Shown here in pieces: positions 17,754 to 26,973 of a stretch of DNA of 32,350 nt (its first letter is position 1; each line of letters begins with the position of its first letter). Source of the stretch: Succinatimonas sp. Its GTDB lineage: Bacteria > Pseudomonadota > Gammaproteobacteria > Enterobacterales > Succinivibrionaceae. A program made the translations under genes and the position numbers. The stretch spans positions 67,270 through 99,619 of the forward strand of contig JALEXT010000022.1 of NCBI GenBank assembly GCA_022779845.1, written 5' to 3'. The notes below the pieces were generated by a model. It made no database searches, was not told the origin of the DNA, and saw only the letters and a program-made list of their open reading frames with translations.

Positions 17754-18278
17754 TCAAGCATTTTCTATCTGATTAAACGAAGCTTCAACGGCACCGTCTT
17801 TGGTATTGTCAGGTTTAATAGCAGTAACCTTCCATGTCATCTTGCCGGGAACCAATTCCACAGCTTCGGTAGGAATATATACTCCGTCAGCACCGACAAA
17901 CGAGTCAAGCAAGGATGCACCGTTACCGGAGCTGCTTACGCTCTTTACCTGGGTTTTGGCAATTTTCACGTTCTCCATGGTGATCTCGTAGACGGGAGTC
18001 TGAAGACCTGCAACTGCACGGCAAACCTGAAATTGAACTTTGGCAATTTTTTGGCCTGACATACAGAACTGCTGGAGTTTTGGAGTAGCCTTGTCAACCA
18101 AATGAGTAAAAACAAAAGGTACGAACTGCCCGCGTCCTGAAACATCGGTAGCCCTTCCAACACCTATGTTCTGCACAGAACCGTGTTCAAAACCAAGAAC
18201 CTCAATCCACTTGGAGTGCCCTTTGTCGCTTGATTCACCATCAATGCCGTCAATTTTTATGAAGAAATCTGATGCCAT
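17754..18278 (-). CDS. hcp: T6SS tube protein Hcp
   Basis: 174 aa; MASDFFIKIDGIDGESSDKGHSKWIEVLGFEHG is a classic Hcp N-terminus. Confidence 0.95.
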   Translation of the reverse strand: MASDFFIKIDGIDGESSDKGHSKWIEVLGFEHGSVQNIGVGRATDVSGRGQFVPFVFTHLVDKATPKLQQFCMSGQKIAKVQFQVCRAVAGLQTPVYEITMENVKIAKTQVKSVSSSGNGASLLDSFVGADGVYIPTEAVELVPGKMTWKVTAIKPDNTKDGAVEASFNQIENA

Positions 18279-18315
18279 AATGTCATCTCCTCTGTTACGG
18301 TTTTTAAATTAGTGA

Positions 18316-19806
18316 TTATTTGGATCCGCTGGGAACTTTCGTAGTAAGTCTTAAAGAAGTAGTTAATCCCTCAAGCTGATAATGCGGTCTTAAATAAAAC
18401 TTGGCATTGTAATAACCGGGAGCTCCTTCTACATCCTCTACTACAACCTTAGCCTCTGCCAAAGGATATTTAGCTTTGACCTCATCTGAGGCATTAGGAT
18501 CACTGGTAACATAATTGGAAATCCAATTACTAAGCCATGCTTCCATATCTGCACGTTCTTTGAAAGATCCTACCTTGTCACGAACTATGCACTTTAAATA
18601 ATGTGCAAAACGTGAAGTTGCGAAAATATACGGTAATCTTGCCGAAAGCTTTGCATTGGCAGATGCATCCGGATTGTCATATTCTGCAGGCTTATTTACA
18701 GTCTGCCCGCCCAGAAAAACTGCATAATCAGTATTCTTCCAATAACAAAGCGGCAGGAATCCGTTATTAGACAGCTCTGCTTCGCGTCTGTCGGTAATAG
18801 CGATTTCCGTAGGACATTTCATAACCGTACCGCCGTCGTCAGTCGGAAAAGTATGAGTAGGCAGATTATCAACCATACCGCCTGATTCAACCCCGCGAAT
18901 ATGTGCACACCAACCGTAATCAGCAAAAGAACGATTGATATTTACACCCATCGCATACGCTGCATTCATCCACACATAGCGATCGGAGTTTCCGCCTGCG
19001 GTATCTTCCTCAAAATCGAAATTTTCAACCGGACTGGTTTTTGCTCCGTACGGAACACGACTTAGTACACGGGGTAAAGTCAAAGCAACATAACGACTGT
19101 CTTCCGATTCTCTGAACGATCTCCATCCGGCATATTCAGGAGTTGAGAAAATTTTAGTGAGATCGCGAGGATTGGAAAGCTCTTGCCAAGAACTCAAATT
19201 CAAAATTGACGGATCTGCTGCGGCAATAAACGGAGCATGAGCTGCTGCTGCAATTTGAGAAATTCCCTTCAGAATTTCAAGATCAGGCGCCGTCTGATTA
19301 AAATAATAATCGCCGACAATGGCGCCAAAAGGCTCACCACCTGCAGATCCGTACTCTTCTTCATAAAGATCTTTAAACAAAGGACTCTGATCCCAAGAAG
19401 TTCCGCGAAATTTTTTCAATGTCTTTTGAATATCTTTTTTACTGACATTCAATACACGGATCTTAAGTGATGAACTGGTCTCCGTATTGGTCACCAGATA
19501 ATTGAGTCCGCGCCAGGCACTCTCAAGATTTTCAAAATCTTTATGATGAATAATTTCATTAACCTGAGCACTTAATTTTTTATCCAACTCGGAAATAATT
19601 CCCTCGATGGTTTTTACAGCATTGTCACTTACAAGCGAAGCATGCTCCAAAGCTTGGCCTACCAAAGTTCTGACTGCACCTTTGACCGCTTGATCAGCTT
19701 CTTCTGATTTTGGTTTGAATTCCTGATTAAGAAGCTTGTCAAAATCCGACAACTCCATGGTTTCGGCATTTTGGGCAACCTGTTGCTGTTGCAGTTGTTC
19801 AGACAT
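18316..19806 (-). CDS. tssC: T6SS sheath large subunit TssC
   Basis: 496 aa; ESAWRGLNYLV, FGAIVGDYYFN, RFAHYLKCIVRDKVGSF motifs. Confidence 0.97.
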   Translation of the reverse strand: MSEQLQQQQVAQNAETMELSDFDKLLNQEFKPKSEEADQAVKGAVRTLVGQALEHASLVSDNAVKTIEGIISELDKKLSAQVNEIIHHKDFENLESAWRGLNYLVTNTETSSSLKIRVLNVSKKDIQKTLKKFRGTSWDQSPLFKDLYEEEYGSAGGEPFGAIVGDYYFNQTAPDLEILKGISQIAAAAHAPFIAAADPSILNLSSWQELSNPRDLTKIFSTPEYAGWRSFRESEDSRYVALTLPRVLSRVPYGAKTSPVENFDFEEDTAGGNSDRYVWMNAAYAMGVNINRSFADYGWCAHIRGVESGGMVDNLPTHTFPTDDGGTVMKCPTEIAITDRREAELSNNGFLPLCYWKNTDYAVFLGGQTVNKPAEYDNPDASANAKLSARLPYIFATSRFAHYLKCIVRDKVGSFKERADMEAWLSNWISNYVTSDPNASDEVKAKYPLAEAKVVVEDVEGAPGYYNAKFYLRPHYQLEGLTTSLRLTTKVPSGSK

Positions 19807-19809
19807 TTT

Positions 19810-20340
19810 TTACTCCTCATCCTTTTTCGGTTCGGCTTTAGCACTTTCCTGCTTGGCTTGAGAAGACAAAGCCTTAAGCAAAGCCGGATCTTCGAGTAAC
19901 TTGCTAATGAGCTCTTCAGCTCCGGTTTTTCCATCCATATAACTTAGTAGATTGGCCAATTGTCTGCGGGCATCCAAAAGCTGTTTAACCCCTTCAACTT
20001 TTTCTGCAACTTTATCAGGGGAAAAATCCTCCATGCTCTCAAATGTCATGTCCACCGACAGATTACCTTCTCCGTTCAAAACATTCGGAACCTGAAATGC
20101 AACTCGCGGCTTGATGCTTTTCATGCGATCATCAAAATTATCTGCATCAATATTTACGAACTTACGCTCTTCAACTCTCGGTAATGGTTCTGCCGGCTTT
20201 CCTGAAAGATCCGACATTACTCCCATTACAAAGGGCAAGTTAACTTTTTTCTCGGCTCCGTAAAGTTCCACGTCATACTCGACTTGAACTCGTGGGGCTC
20301 GATTTTTAGCGATAAATTTCTGAGAACTGTTATTGGCCAT
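19810..20340 (-). CDS. tssB: T6SS sheath small subunit TssB
   Basis: 176 aa; SSQKFIAKNRAPRVQVEYDVELYGAEKKVNLPFVMGVMSDLSG. Confidence 0.97.
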   Translation of the reverse strand: MANNSSQKFIAKNRAPRVQVEYDVELYGAEKKVNLPFVMGVMSDLSGKPAEPLPRVEERKFVNIDADNFDDRMKSIKPRVAFQVPNVLNGEGNLSVDMTFESMEDFSPDKVAEKVEGVKQLLDARRQLANLLSYMDGKTGAEELISKLLEDPALLKALSSQAKQESAKAEPKKDEE

Positions 20341-20386
20341 CGACTATTTTCCTTAAGTTTTAAGCTTATTGCATATCGTATTGTTA

Positions 20387-21463
20387 TCAGCTGTTAGTTG
20401 GCAAGACCCCCAGCTGTTCTTTTACTTTATCAAGTGAATTCTGATCAATTTCTGCCAAAATATCTACAAAATTCATATCAGCCATACGTAAAGCGCGGTT
20501 CAACAGATAAGGCAACGGACTTGTAGGTTCTGCTTTTGAAAAATAATCTGAACATTTACGTATGAGAACCAATGCATCGGATCTGTTGATAATTTGCAGT
20601 GATGCTATGTCCGTGATCTTGGCTGTTGTTTGTACAACTCTTTTATCACTTTGAATCTGCATCTCTTTTTCTGAAACAGCTTCTTCAACATCTGTTTTTG
20701 CTTCAGAATTAACGTGCATTTGCGAACACACCGACTCATAAAACTTTTTTAAATGCCTCAATTCTCCTTCAAGCGAGTCAAAGCTTAGATAACCGGTCTG
20801 TCCTACTTTTTCATTGACAGTTTTTGCAATGCCGGCGAGCAACTCCACTATACGCAAAGCAAGCTTTAACTTTTCTTCCATTTCTTCATAAGGTAAAGCC
20901 CGTATTTGCGCCTGCATAAAAGCAGCGTCTAATTCTTCATCTCCCTTATCCAAAATTCCTTGGGCAATAAGGTAATCGCGCAGGGTATAAGGCAATTCAT
21001 TTGTAAGTTTTACTCCTCGAACACGATTCATAAACATTATGGGATCCCCAAATGCTCCTTGCTTCGGAGAAATCATGGCCAGTGAATTAATCCTCTCGGT
21101 GGGATCATTGTCATCATCTGGATCAAGTTGCGGATAAACTTCGTCCCACATATTTGAAACAAGATAATCAATAAGGGTTAATCCCTGTTCCAACCCATCT
21201 AACCCGTTATTACAAAAATCGGCTATGGTAAAGTACGCGGCTACTCTCAAATCTCTGGTTTTTTTCCATAATATTTCGCAGGATTGCTGCAGTTTGCGAA
21301 AATCAGCGTCGCGCCCTTCGGTCACCTCTTCACCCATTTCCTGACCGGCAACGGGAACAGCCATTGCTTCAAGCTCGAGATAAAGGCTGTCATATTCACA
21401 ATTTTCGCCAGACCTGCCGTTTGGCAATTCAGTTAACATTGACGAAATATCTGGCAAAGCCAT
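20387..21463 (-). CDS. tssA: T6SS protein TssA (ImpA N-domain type)
   Basis: 358 aa; ImpA-type N-terminus (SCEILWKKTRDLRVAAYFTIA..LDGLEQGLTLIDYLVSNMWDEVYPQLDPDDDNDPTERINSL). Confidence 0.95.
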   Translation of the reverse strand: MALPDISSMLTELPNGRSGENCEYDSLYLELEAMAVPVAGQEMGEEVTEGRDADFRKLQQSCEILWKKTRDLRVAAYFTIADFCNNGLDGLEQGLTLIDYLVSNMWDEVYPQLDPDDDNDPTERINSLAMISPKQGAFGDPIMFMNRVRGVKLTNELPYTLRDYLIAQGILDKGDEELDAAFMQAQIRALPYEEMEEKLKLALRIVELLAGIAKTVNEKVGQTGYLSFDSLEGELRHLKKFYESVCSQMHVNSEAKTDVEEAVSEKEMQIQSDKRVVQTTAKITDIASLQIINRSDALVLIRKCSDYFSKAEPTSPLPYLLNRALRMADMNFVDILAEIDQNSLDKVKEQLGVLPTNS

Positions 21464-21494
21464 TTTGGCCCCCTAAACTACGTATTTTTCTTCT

Positions 21495-21524
21495 AGTATA
21501 GTAAAACTTTTTATTAAAATTCAA
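21495..21524 (-). promoter_or_regulatory. Putative sigma70-type promoter of the T6SS operon
   Basis: Minus strand TTGAAT-18 nt-TATACT, about 30 nt upstream of the tssA ATG. Confidence 0.6.
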
Positions 21525-21638
21525 TTAAATAATGTGACTAAACCCAAATTTTCAAAACTCACTCGTTTGCTTTTTTTCAGTGCACGAAGTTTTGAAATGC
21601 ATCGCAAACGTGTGTGTGCTCTCATTGTTACCTTTTAC

Positions 21639-21670
21639 TTGACCTGTTCAGACAGCTAGTCATATATAAT
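21639..21670 (+). promoter_or_regulatory. Putative promoter of the flavodoxin gene
   Basis: TTGACC at 21639 with TATATA (18-nt spacer) or TATAAT (20-nt spacer) in CATATATAAT. Confidence 0.5.
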
Positions 21671-21708
21671 GATGCTCAAGGATCCTTCAACGCTTTTTTT
21701 AATTTTTT

Positions 21709-22218
21709 ATGAAAGAAATTGCACTTTTTTACGGTACTTATACCGGCGTTACCAAAATAATCGCTGAAAAAATCGCCAATGCTTTAGGGAAAGACAAAAT
21801 TGATCTTTTTGATATTAGCGAAGGCGGTGAACAGATGGCCGATTATCAAAAATTAATCATCGGTACATCTACATGGAGCATCGGCGAATTACAGGAAGAC
21901 TGGGATGCATTTATGCCTAAACTGCAAACCATGAATTTTTCTGGTAAAACCGTAGCTCTGTTTGGTACTGGTGACCAAATCGGCTACCCTGATACCTTTT
22001 TAGACGGTATGGGCATGCTTTACGAAACATTCCAATTCAGGGGAGCTAAATTTGTAGGTTTTTGGCCGACGGAAGGATATGACTTCACCAGTCCGTTACC
22101 GCTTCTTGATGAAAATCACTTTGTAGGTTTGGCAATTGACGAGGACAATCAGCCGGAACTCACCGACGAACGCATTGCAAAGTGGGTCGAAATGATACGA
22201 CCTGAATTCGGTTTGTGA
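21709..22218 (+). CDS. fldA: Long-chain flavodoxin
   Basis: 169 aa; FMN phosphate loop YGTYTGVTK, STWSIGELQEDWDAFMPKL, FGTGDQIGYPDTFLDGMG. Confidence 0.85.
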   Translation: MKEIALFYGTYTGVTKIIAEKIANALGKDKIDLFDISEGGEQMADYQKLIIGTSTWSIGELQEDWDAFMPKLQTMNFSGKTVALFGTGDQIGYPDTFLDGMGMLYETFQFRGAKFVGFWPTEGYDFTSPLPLLDENHFVGLAIDEDNQPELTDERIAKWVEMIRPEFGL

Positions 22219-22294
22219 ACTTATTACGTTGATGTCATAATCTCATGACTTTAGCTCAGAGGTATAGGGTACCCGTTCTGTATCTTTCAAATGC

Positions 22295-22571
22295 TATAAT
22301 GCATTGGTTTGGAAACAAGCCGAAGAGCGGGCTGTTTAGGATCGCCTTCTAGGTGAACTTCACTGGCAAACACCAAGAAGAACCGGCCAAAGATCTTATT
22401 TGAGATCAGCAGGGCTACCTTACTCCGCATTCATGTGATGGATGATATCAATATACTGTCTGTTGCATATAACAAAAATATTTTCCTGATATTCAAATCA
22501 TGCCCCAATATTTTTGGGAGCACATTATCTTTTAACTGTCCTTCAAATAAAAAACGGACAGGAGTTTTTTT
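22295..22571 (+). promoter_or_regulatory. Structured leader RNA region with putative -10 (TATAAT, 22295-22300) upstream of symporter; possible riboswitch or attenuator
   Basis: At least five hairpins by eye: 22304-22323 (GAAA tetraloop), 22346-22355/22371-22380, 22392-22396/22403-22407, 22501-22522, 22536-22541/22556-22561; no convincing ORF. Confidence 0.5.
22536..22571 (+). terminator. Terminator-like hairpin overlapping the symporter Shine-Dalgarno
   Basis: CTGTCC(14-nt loop)GGACAG then GAG and T7, directly before the ATG at 22572; the 3' arm includes the first bases of the SD AGGAG (22560-22564). Confidence 0.55.
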
Positions 22572-23954
22572 ATGATCAATTCACATAGAACTGGCTTTGC
22601 CACTAAATTAGGCGGGGTTTTGGCTGCTGCCGGATCCGCAGTAGGACTTGGCAATATTTGGCGCTTTCCGATGGAAGCCGGACAAAACGGAGGCGGTGCT
22701 TTTATTCTTATTTATCTTGCCTGCGTATTGTGTTTTGGCCTTCCTATCATGATTGCAGAATTTGTAGTAGGACGTCATGCTCGTGCCAACGTAGGAAGCG
22801 CTTACGGCATTTTGGCTCCGGGAACTAAATGGAAATATGTAGGACCTTGGGCAGTACTTATTGCATTTCTCATCATCTGTTACTACAACGTAGTAGCTGG
22901 TTGGGTACTTTGCTATTTTTACGATGCCTTAGCAGGAAATTTCGTTCAAATTGCCGAGCAAGTGGTAAACGGAGATCCTTCTGCCTATGTTAGCAATTTT
23001 AATAACTTTGTAACTGATCCGTGGAAACCTGTAGTCTGCCTTTTAGGAACCATAGGCATCACTCATTTCGTGATCACCAAAGGAGTTCGAAGCGGGATCG
23101 AAAATTCTTCAAGAATTTTTATGCCGGCACTATTTATCATTTTAATTTTACTGATGATCTTTGCTTTCAACATGCCTGGGACCAAACAAGGTATAGAATT
23201 TATCCTTAAACCGAATTTTGATAACGTCCACCCTTCAACCGTGTTGGCAGCACTTTCACAGTGTTTCTACTCCATGAGTCTGGGCATGGGCATTGTCACT
23301 TATGCTTCATATTTCCGTCGTGAAGCCAATCTGTCTCGTAACGCAATATCAGTTGCTTTCATGGATACCATGGTCGCAATTATTGCTGGACTTATCATAT
23401 TCCCTGCAGTTTTTTCAGTGCCCGGCGTAGAGCCTCAGGCCGGAGCCTCTTTGGTATTTATCGCTCTTCCTAATGTTTTTGGAAACGCATTATCAAGTTC
23501 TCCTCTTTTAATGTGGTTTGTTCCGGTACTTTTTTACGCCTTATTACTCTTAGCTTCACTTACTTCAGTGATTTTTTTACACGAAGTTGTTACAGCATGG
23601 GTAGCCGAAACCTTTTCTTTTACTCGTCATCGCTCAGCTAAAATAGTAACGTCTTTGGTGATCCTGCTTGGTATTCTGTGCTCCCTTTCAATGGGCATAT
23701 TGAGCAATTTCACCGTAGCCGGATTAAATCTTTTTGATCTGCTTGATACCGTAACCACCAAGATAATGTTGCCGATCTCCGGTATCATGGTGTGCCTGTT
23801 CGTCGGATGGAAACTGTCTACCCGCAAACTCTGGGTAGAATTAACCTCTCACATGACCGTTACGTTTAAACCGATTCACATTTTTGTAGGATTGTTAAGA
23901 TTTGTCTGCCCTGCACTTATTTTTGTGATATTAGTTTCAGGATTTATAAACTAA
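22572..23954 (+). CDS. Na+-dependent neurotransmitter/amino-acid symporter family (SNF) transporter
   Basis: 460 aa; FATKLGGVLAAAGSAVGLGNIWRFPMEAGQNGGGAFILIYL is diagnostic of bacterial SNF transporters. Confidence 0.95.
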   Translation: MINSHRTGFATKLGGVLAAAGSAVGLGNIWRFPMEAGQNGGGAFILIYLACVLCFGLPIMIAEFVVGRHARANVGSAYGILAPGTKWKYVGPWAVLIAFLIICYYNVVAGWVLCYFYDALAGNFVQIAEQVVNGDPSAYVSNFNNFVTDPWKPVVCLLGTIGITHFVITKGVRSGIENSSRIFMPALFIILILLMIFAFNMPGTKQGIEFILKPNFDNVHPSTVLAALSQCFYSMSLGMGIVTYASYFRREANLSRNAISVAFMDTMVAIIAGLIIFPAVFSVPGVEPQAGASLVFIALPNVFGNALSSSPLLMWFVPVLFYALLLLASLTSVIFLHEVVTAWVAETFSFTRHRSAKIVTSLVILLGILCSLSMGILSNFTVAGLNLFDLLDTVTTKIMLPISGIMVCLFVGWKLSTRKLWVELTSHMTVTFKPIHIFVGLLRFVCPALIFVILVSGFIN

Positions 23955-23970
23955 CCAGCCTGATCCTGCC

Positions 23971-23999
23971 GCACCGCGATCCTCTTCGCGGTGCTTTCT
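23971..23999 (+). terminator. Intrinsic terminator after the symporter
   Basis: GCACCGCGA(TCCTCT)TCGCGGTGC followed by TTTCT. Confidence 0.85.
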
Positions 24000-24166
24000 A
24001 CATAACATTAAAAACAGTTCATCAATATTTTGTCTGACTGCATCAGTCTCATCTATCCAAGCAAATAGATAATTAACAATAATTTAACACTGTTACATCA
24101 ATCTTTTTACCCGCCATTTTTATTCTGAAGCCAATCAAAAGGACTTGCATTATTCGGAGAATAAAA

Positions 24167-25591
24167 ATGCACAAACATACAATCACAGCCATTGCAACCG
24201 TATTAGGACTGATCACCTGCATGCCAGCTATGGCTAACTCAAACGGGGATGTCTTCAACCGCAATGCCAAGGGCGAGCTTACTGCAGTCGGCGGAGCCTC
24301 CCGTATCCACGGCAATATGGCTGAAATGTATAAAGAGCAAATAAAACTTGCATCCAAACCTCATGCGAAAAATGTGATCCTCCTTATCGGTGACGGCATG
24401 GGAGATTCGGAAATCACAGCAGCACGCAACTTCGCTTACGGCGCCGGCGGGGCATTTCCAGGAATTGACGCTCTTCCTATCACCGGACAATACACCCATT
24501 ACTCATTAGATAAGAAAACTCATCTTCCCGACTATGTTACCGATTCTGCCGCTTCTGCCACAGAATGGGCGACCGGCGTAAAAAGCTACAACGGTGCTAT
24601 AGGCGTTGATGTAAACGGCAAACCTCATAAGACTCTGATTGAGCTTGCCAAAGCCAAAGGACTTGCCACAGGAGATGTAACCACTTCAGAAATTCAAGAT
24701 GCCACCCCTGCAGCATTAATTGCCCACGTTACTGCCAGAAAATGCTACGGTCCTAAAGCTACCGCAGAAAAATGCCCCACTAATCTGTTAGAAAAAGGCG
24801 GTTTAGGTTCTATTACGGAACAACTAATCGCTACCAGACCGGATGTAACTTTAGGCGGCGGTATGAAAACTTTCAGTGAAACCGCTGTAGGTGGTAAATA
24901 TGCGGGCAAAACTCTGCTTGAACAGGCAAAAGCCGAGAAATTTAACATAGTTACCACCGCAGAAGAGTTGTCAAAAGTAAAAATTGCCAATCAAAAACAG
25001 CCTCTTTTGGGACTGTTCCACGAAGGCAATATGGATACTGCTTTAACGGGACCGCAGGCAAGTGTACGCGGCAACCTTGACAAACCTCCCGTACAGTGTG
25101 AAACCAATCCTAAACACACTGCAGATCAACCTCGTCTTGGAGAAATGACTAAAAAAGCCATAGAACTTTTAAGTCAGAACGACAAAGGTTTCTTTCTGCA
25201 GGTTGAATCGGCTTGCATTGATAAACAGGCCCATAAGTCAACCCCGTGCGCACAATTTGGAGAAACAGTACAAATGGATGAAGCAGTCCAGGCTGCCTTG
25301 GAGTTTGCTAAAAAAGATGGCAATACCCTTGTCATTCTTACTGCAGATCACGCACATTCAACTCAAATCGTTTACCCCAATGCAGAAGCACCGGGATTTA
25401 CTCAGGCTGTAATGACAAAAGACGGAGCTCCGATGTCAATTTCTTACGGCAATTCAAACGACGTGAACGATACTGGCCACACCGGTGCACAACTTAGGAT
25501 TGCTGCCTACGGACCGGGTGCTATCAATGTCATGGGCTTGACTGATCAATCAGACATGTTCTTCACAATCAAGAATGCTCTGAACCTCTAA
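24167..25591 (+). CDS. phoA: Secreted alkaline phosphatase (PhoA-type)
   Basis: 474 aa; signal peptide ([16 protein letters not shown]), [57 protein letters not shown]. Confidence 0.9.
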   Translation: MHKHTITAIATVLGLITCMPAMANSNGDVFNRNAKGELTAVGGASRIHGNMAEMYKEQIKLASKPHAKNVILLIGDGMGDSEITAARNFAYGAGGAFPGIDALPITGQYTHYSLDKKTHLPDYVTDSAASATEWATGVKSYNGAIGVDVNGKPHKTLIELAKAKGLATGDVTTSEIQDATPAALIAHVTARKCYGPKATAEKCPTNLLEKGGLGSITEQLIATRPDVTLGGGMKTFSETAVGGKYAGKTLLEQAKAEKFNIVTTAEELSKVKIANQKQPLLGLFHEGNMDTALTGPQASVRGNLDKPPVQCETNPKHTADQPRLGEMTKKAIELLSQNDKGFFLQVESACIDKQAHKSTPCAQFGETVQMDEAVQAALEFAKKDGNTLVILTADHAHSTQIVYPNAEAPGFTQAVMTKDGAPMSISYGNSNDVNDTGHTGAQLRIAAYGPGAINVMGLTDQSDMFFTIKNALNL

Positions 25592-25616
25592 TTTTCAGAC
25601 AAAGCTAAAGTATTAT

Positions 25617-25650
25617 GCAGACTTCGAACAAAAATCGGAGTCTGCTTTTT
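25617..25650 (+). terminator. Intrinsic terminator after the alkaline phosphatase gene
   Basis: GCAGACTTCGA(ACAAAAA)TCGGAGTCTGC then T5. Confidence 0.85.
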
Positions 25651-25904
25651 GTTCTACATTCAAGATTCAAAATGGAAGAATTTTTTGAAGGGGGATCAGT
25701 TGAATATCGGTTATACAAAAATAATACTCACAGTATTACACATTTTACAAATGTCTAACCAAAGCAATAACCATGAAAAGATCTGTTAAACGTATGAGCA
25801 AATATACACGGTGAAGCGCATAGCAAACCGCTTAAAAATGCGGTTTCATGCGAAGAAATATGAGATTAAACAAAAAATACAAACAGGGATAAAATAAAGG
25901 GGTA

Positions 25905-25989
25905 TGGTGCGAAAGAAGGGACTCGAACCCTTACGCCTCTCGGTACTAGCACCTGAAGCTAGCGCGTCTACCAATTCCGCCACTTTCGC
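25905..25989 (-). tRNA. tRNA-Leu (anticodon CAG)
   Basis: Minus strand GCGAAAGTGGCGGAATTGGTAGACGCGCTAGCTTCAGGTGCTAG...GGTTCGAGTCCCTTCTTTCGCACCA; 7-bp acceptor stem, anticodon loop TTCAGGT, encoded CCA. Confidence 0.95.
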
Positions 25990-25993
25990 ATTG

Positions 25994-26070
25994 TGGTGAT
26001 CCCGATGAGATTCGAACTCATGACCACCGGCTTCGGAAACCGATACTCTATCCAACTGAGCTACGGGATC
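25994..26070 (-). tRNA. tRNA-Arg (anticodon CCG)
   Basis: Minus strand GATCCCGTAGCTCAGTTGGATAGAGTATCGGTTTCCGAAGCCGGTGGTCATGAGTTCGAATCTCATCGGGATCACCA; anticodon loop TTCCGAA, encoded CCA. Confidence 0.93.
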
Positions 26071-26182
26071 ATTGTGAAATCTCAACGTTCTGGCCGACAT
26101 TATACAGACGATATTTCATTTTTCAAGTTAAAAAAGCTAAAATAATCTTTAGCTTTAACTAACTATCGGATGTGCATAGAAA

Positions 26183-26932
26183 ATGTCATGTGAAATCAAA
26201 AAATCGTTTCGCGGGATCCGTGCCGTATACGGCGAAGAAGGTTTCCAAAAACTGCAAAAAGCTCATGTTTTGGTAATAGGAGTAGGCGGTATAGGTTCAT
26301 GGCTTGCAGAATCCTTATGCCGTTCAGCGATAGGAAGCTTAACGTTAATCGACTCCGACACTATTGAACTAACAAACTCCAACCGTCAGTTGCACACGGC
26401 AACATCAACCGACGGCTTATATAAAGTCGATGTTCTTGCAAAAAGATTTTTGGATATCAATCCTGAATTAAAGATCGATGTATTAAGAGAGAAACTCACT
26501 CCTGAAAACATCAGCGAAAAACTAAAAAATTGCCCAAAATTTGTGGCCGAAGCTATTGACGACATAGATGCCAAAGCTTATGTCGATGACTTTTTATACA
26601 AACGCAAAGCGTCTTTTATCGTCGCAGGCGGAGCCGGAGGAAGAAGAGATCCTCGTAAATTGGATATAGCGGATCTGGCCTTGGCCAAAGGCAACTCTCT
26701 TATCTCAAGATTACGTACCATTCTGAGAAAACAATACGGATATCCAAAAGGCGGATTAAAGATGAACATTCCTTGCGTTTTTACATCGGAGAAGCCTGTA
26801 TACTCTGATAAAGAAGCTTATTTATCAGGAGATCTTCCGGCTTTCGGCGCTTCCATGCCGGTAACGGCATCTGCAGGTCTCATGATGGCTTCTTGGATCA
26901 TAGAAAAAATCGTGGCAGATCCGGAAATTTAA
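26183..26932 (+). CDS. tcdA: tRNA threonylcarbamoyladenosine dehydratase TcdA (ThiF/E1-like)
   Basis: 249 aa; VLVIGVGGIGSWLAESLCRSAIGSLTLIDSDTIELTNSNRQ matches the TcdA/CsdL pattern. Confidence 0.9.
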   Translation: MSCEIKKSFRGIRAVYGEEGFQKLQKAHVLVIGVGGIGSWLAESLCRSAIGSLTLIDSDTIELTNSNRQLHTATSTDGLYKVDVLAKRFLDINPELKIDVLREKLTPENISEKLKNCPKFVAEAIDDIDAKAYVDDFLYKRKASFIVAGGAGGRRDPRKLDIADLALAKGNSLISRLRTILRKQYGYPKGGLKMNIPCVFTSEKPVYSDKEAYLSGDLPAFGASMPVTASAGLMMASWIIEKIVADPEI

Positions 26933-26973
26933 TTACACGTCATCACCAACAAAACATAAACAGATTACGCATC

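Noticed and set aside
17538-18059. 173-aa plus-strand ORF antisense to tssE/hcp
   Set aside because: Runs antisense across two confident T6SS genes and the terminator; no recognisable domain.
19659-19934. 91-aa minus-strand ORF overlapping tssB/tssC
   Set aside because: Shifted-frame translation of the tssB end and tssC start (Lys/Arg-rich frame artefact).
22299-22571. Leader RNA considered as 6S RNA, 4.5S RNA, tmRNA, RNase P RNA or Spot 42
   Set aside because: None of the conserved sequences I know for these RNAs are present; only short chance resemblances (e.g. TATCTTTCA to Spot 42).
22360-22574. Open frame without stop codons through the symporter leader (…TSLANTKKNRPKILFEISRATLLRIHVMDDINILSVAYNK…)
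   Set aside because: No upstream start with RBS, no recognisable family, and the region is better explained as structured RNA.
24239-24499. Minus-strand ORFs antisense to the alkaline phosphatase start (also 24073..24357)
   Set aside because: Antisense to a well-supported CDS with signal peptide; no independent support.
25846-26100. 84-aa minus-strand ORF (MSARTLRFHNDPVAQLDRVSVSEAGGHEFESHRD...AKVAELVDALASGASTERRKGSSPFF)
   Set aside because: Translation through the two tRNA genes; VAQLDRVSVSEAGGHEFESHRD and KVAELVDALASGAS are well-known tRNA artefact peptides.
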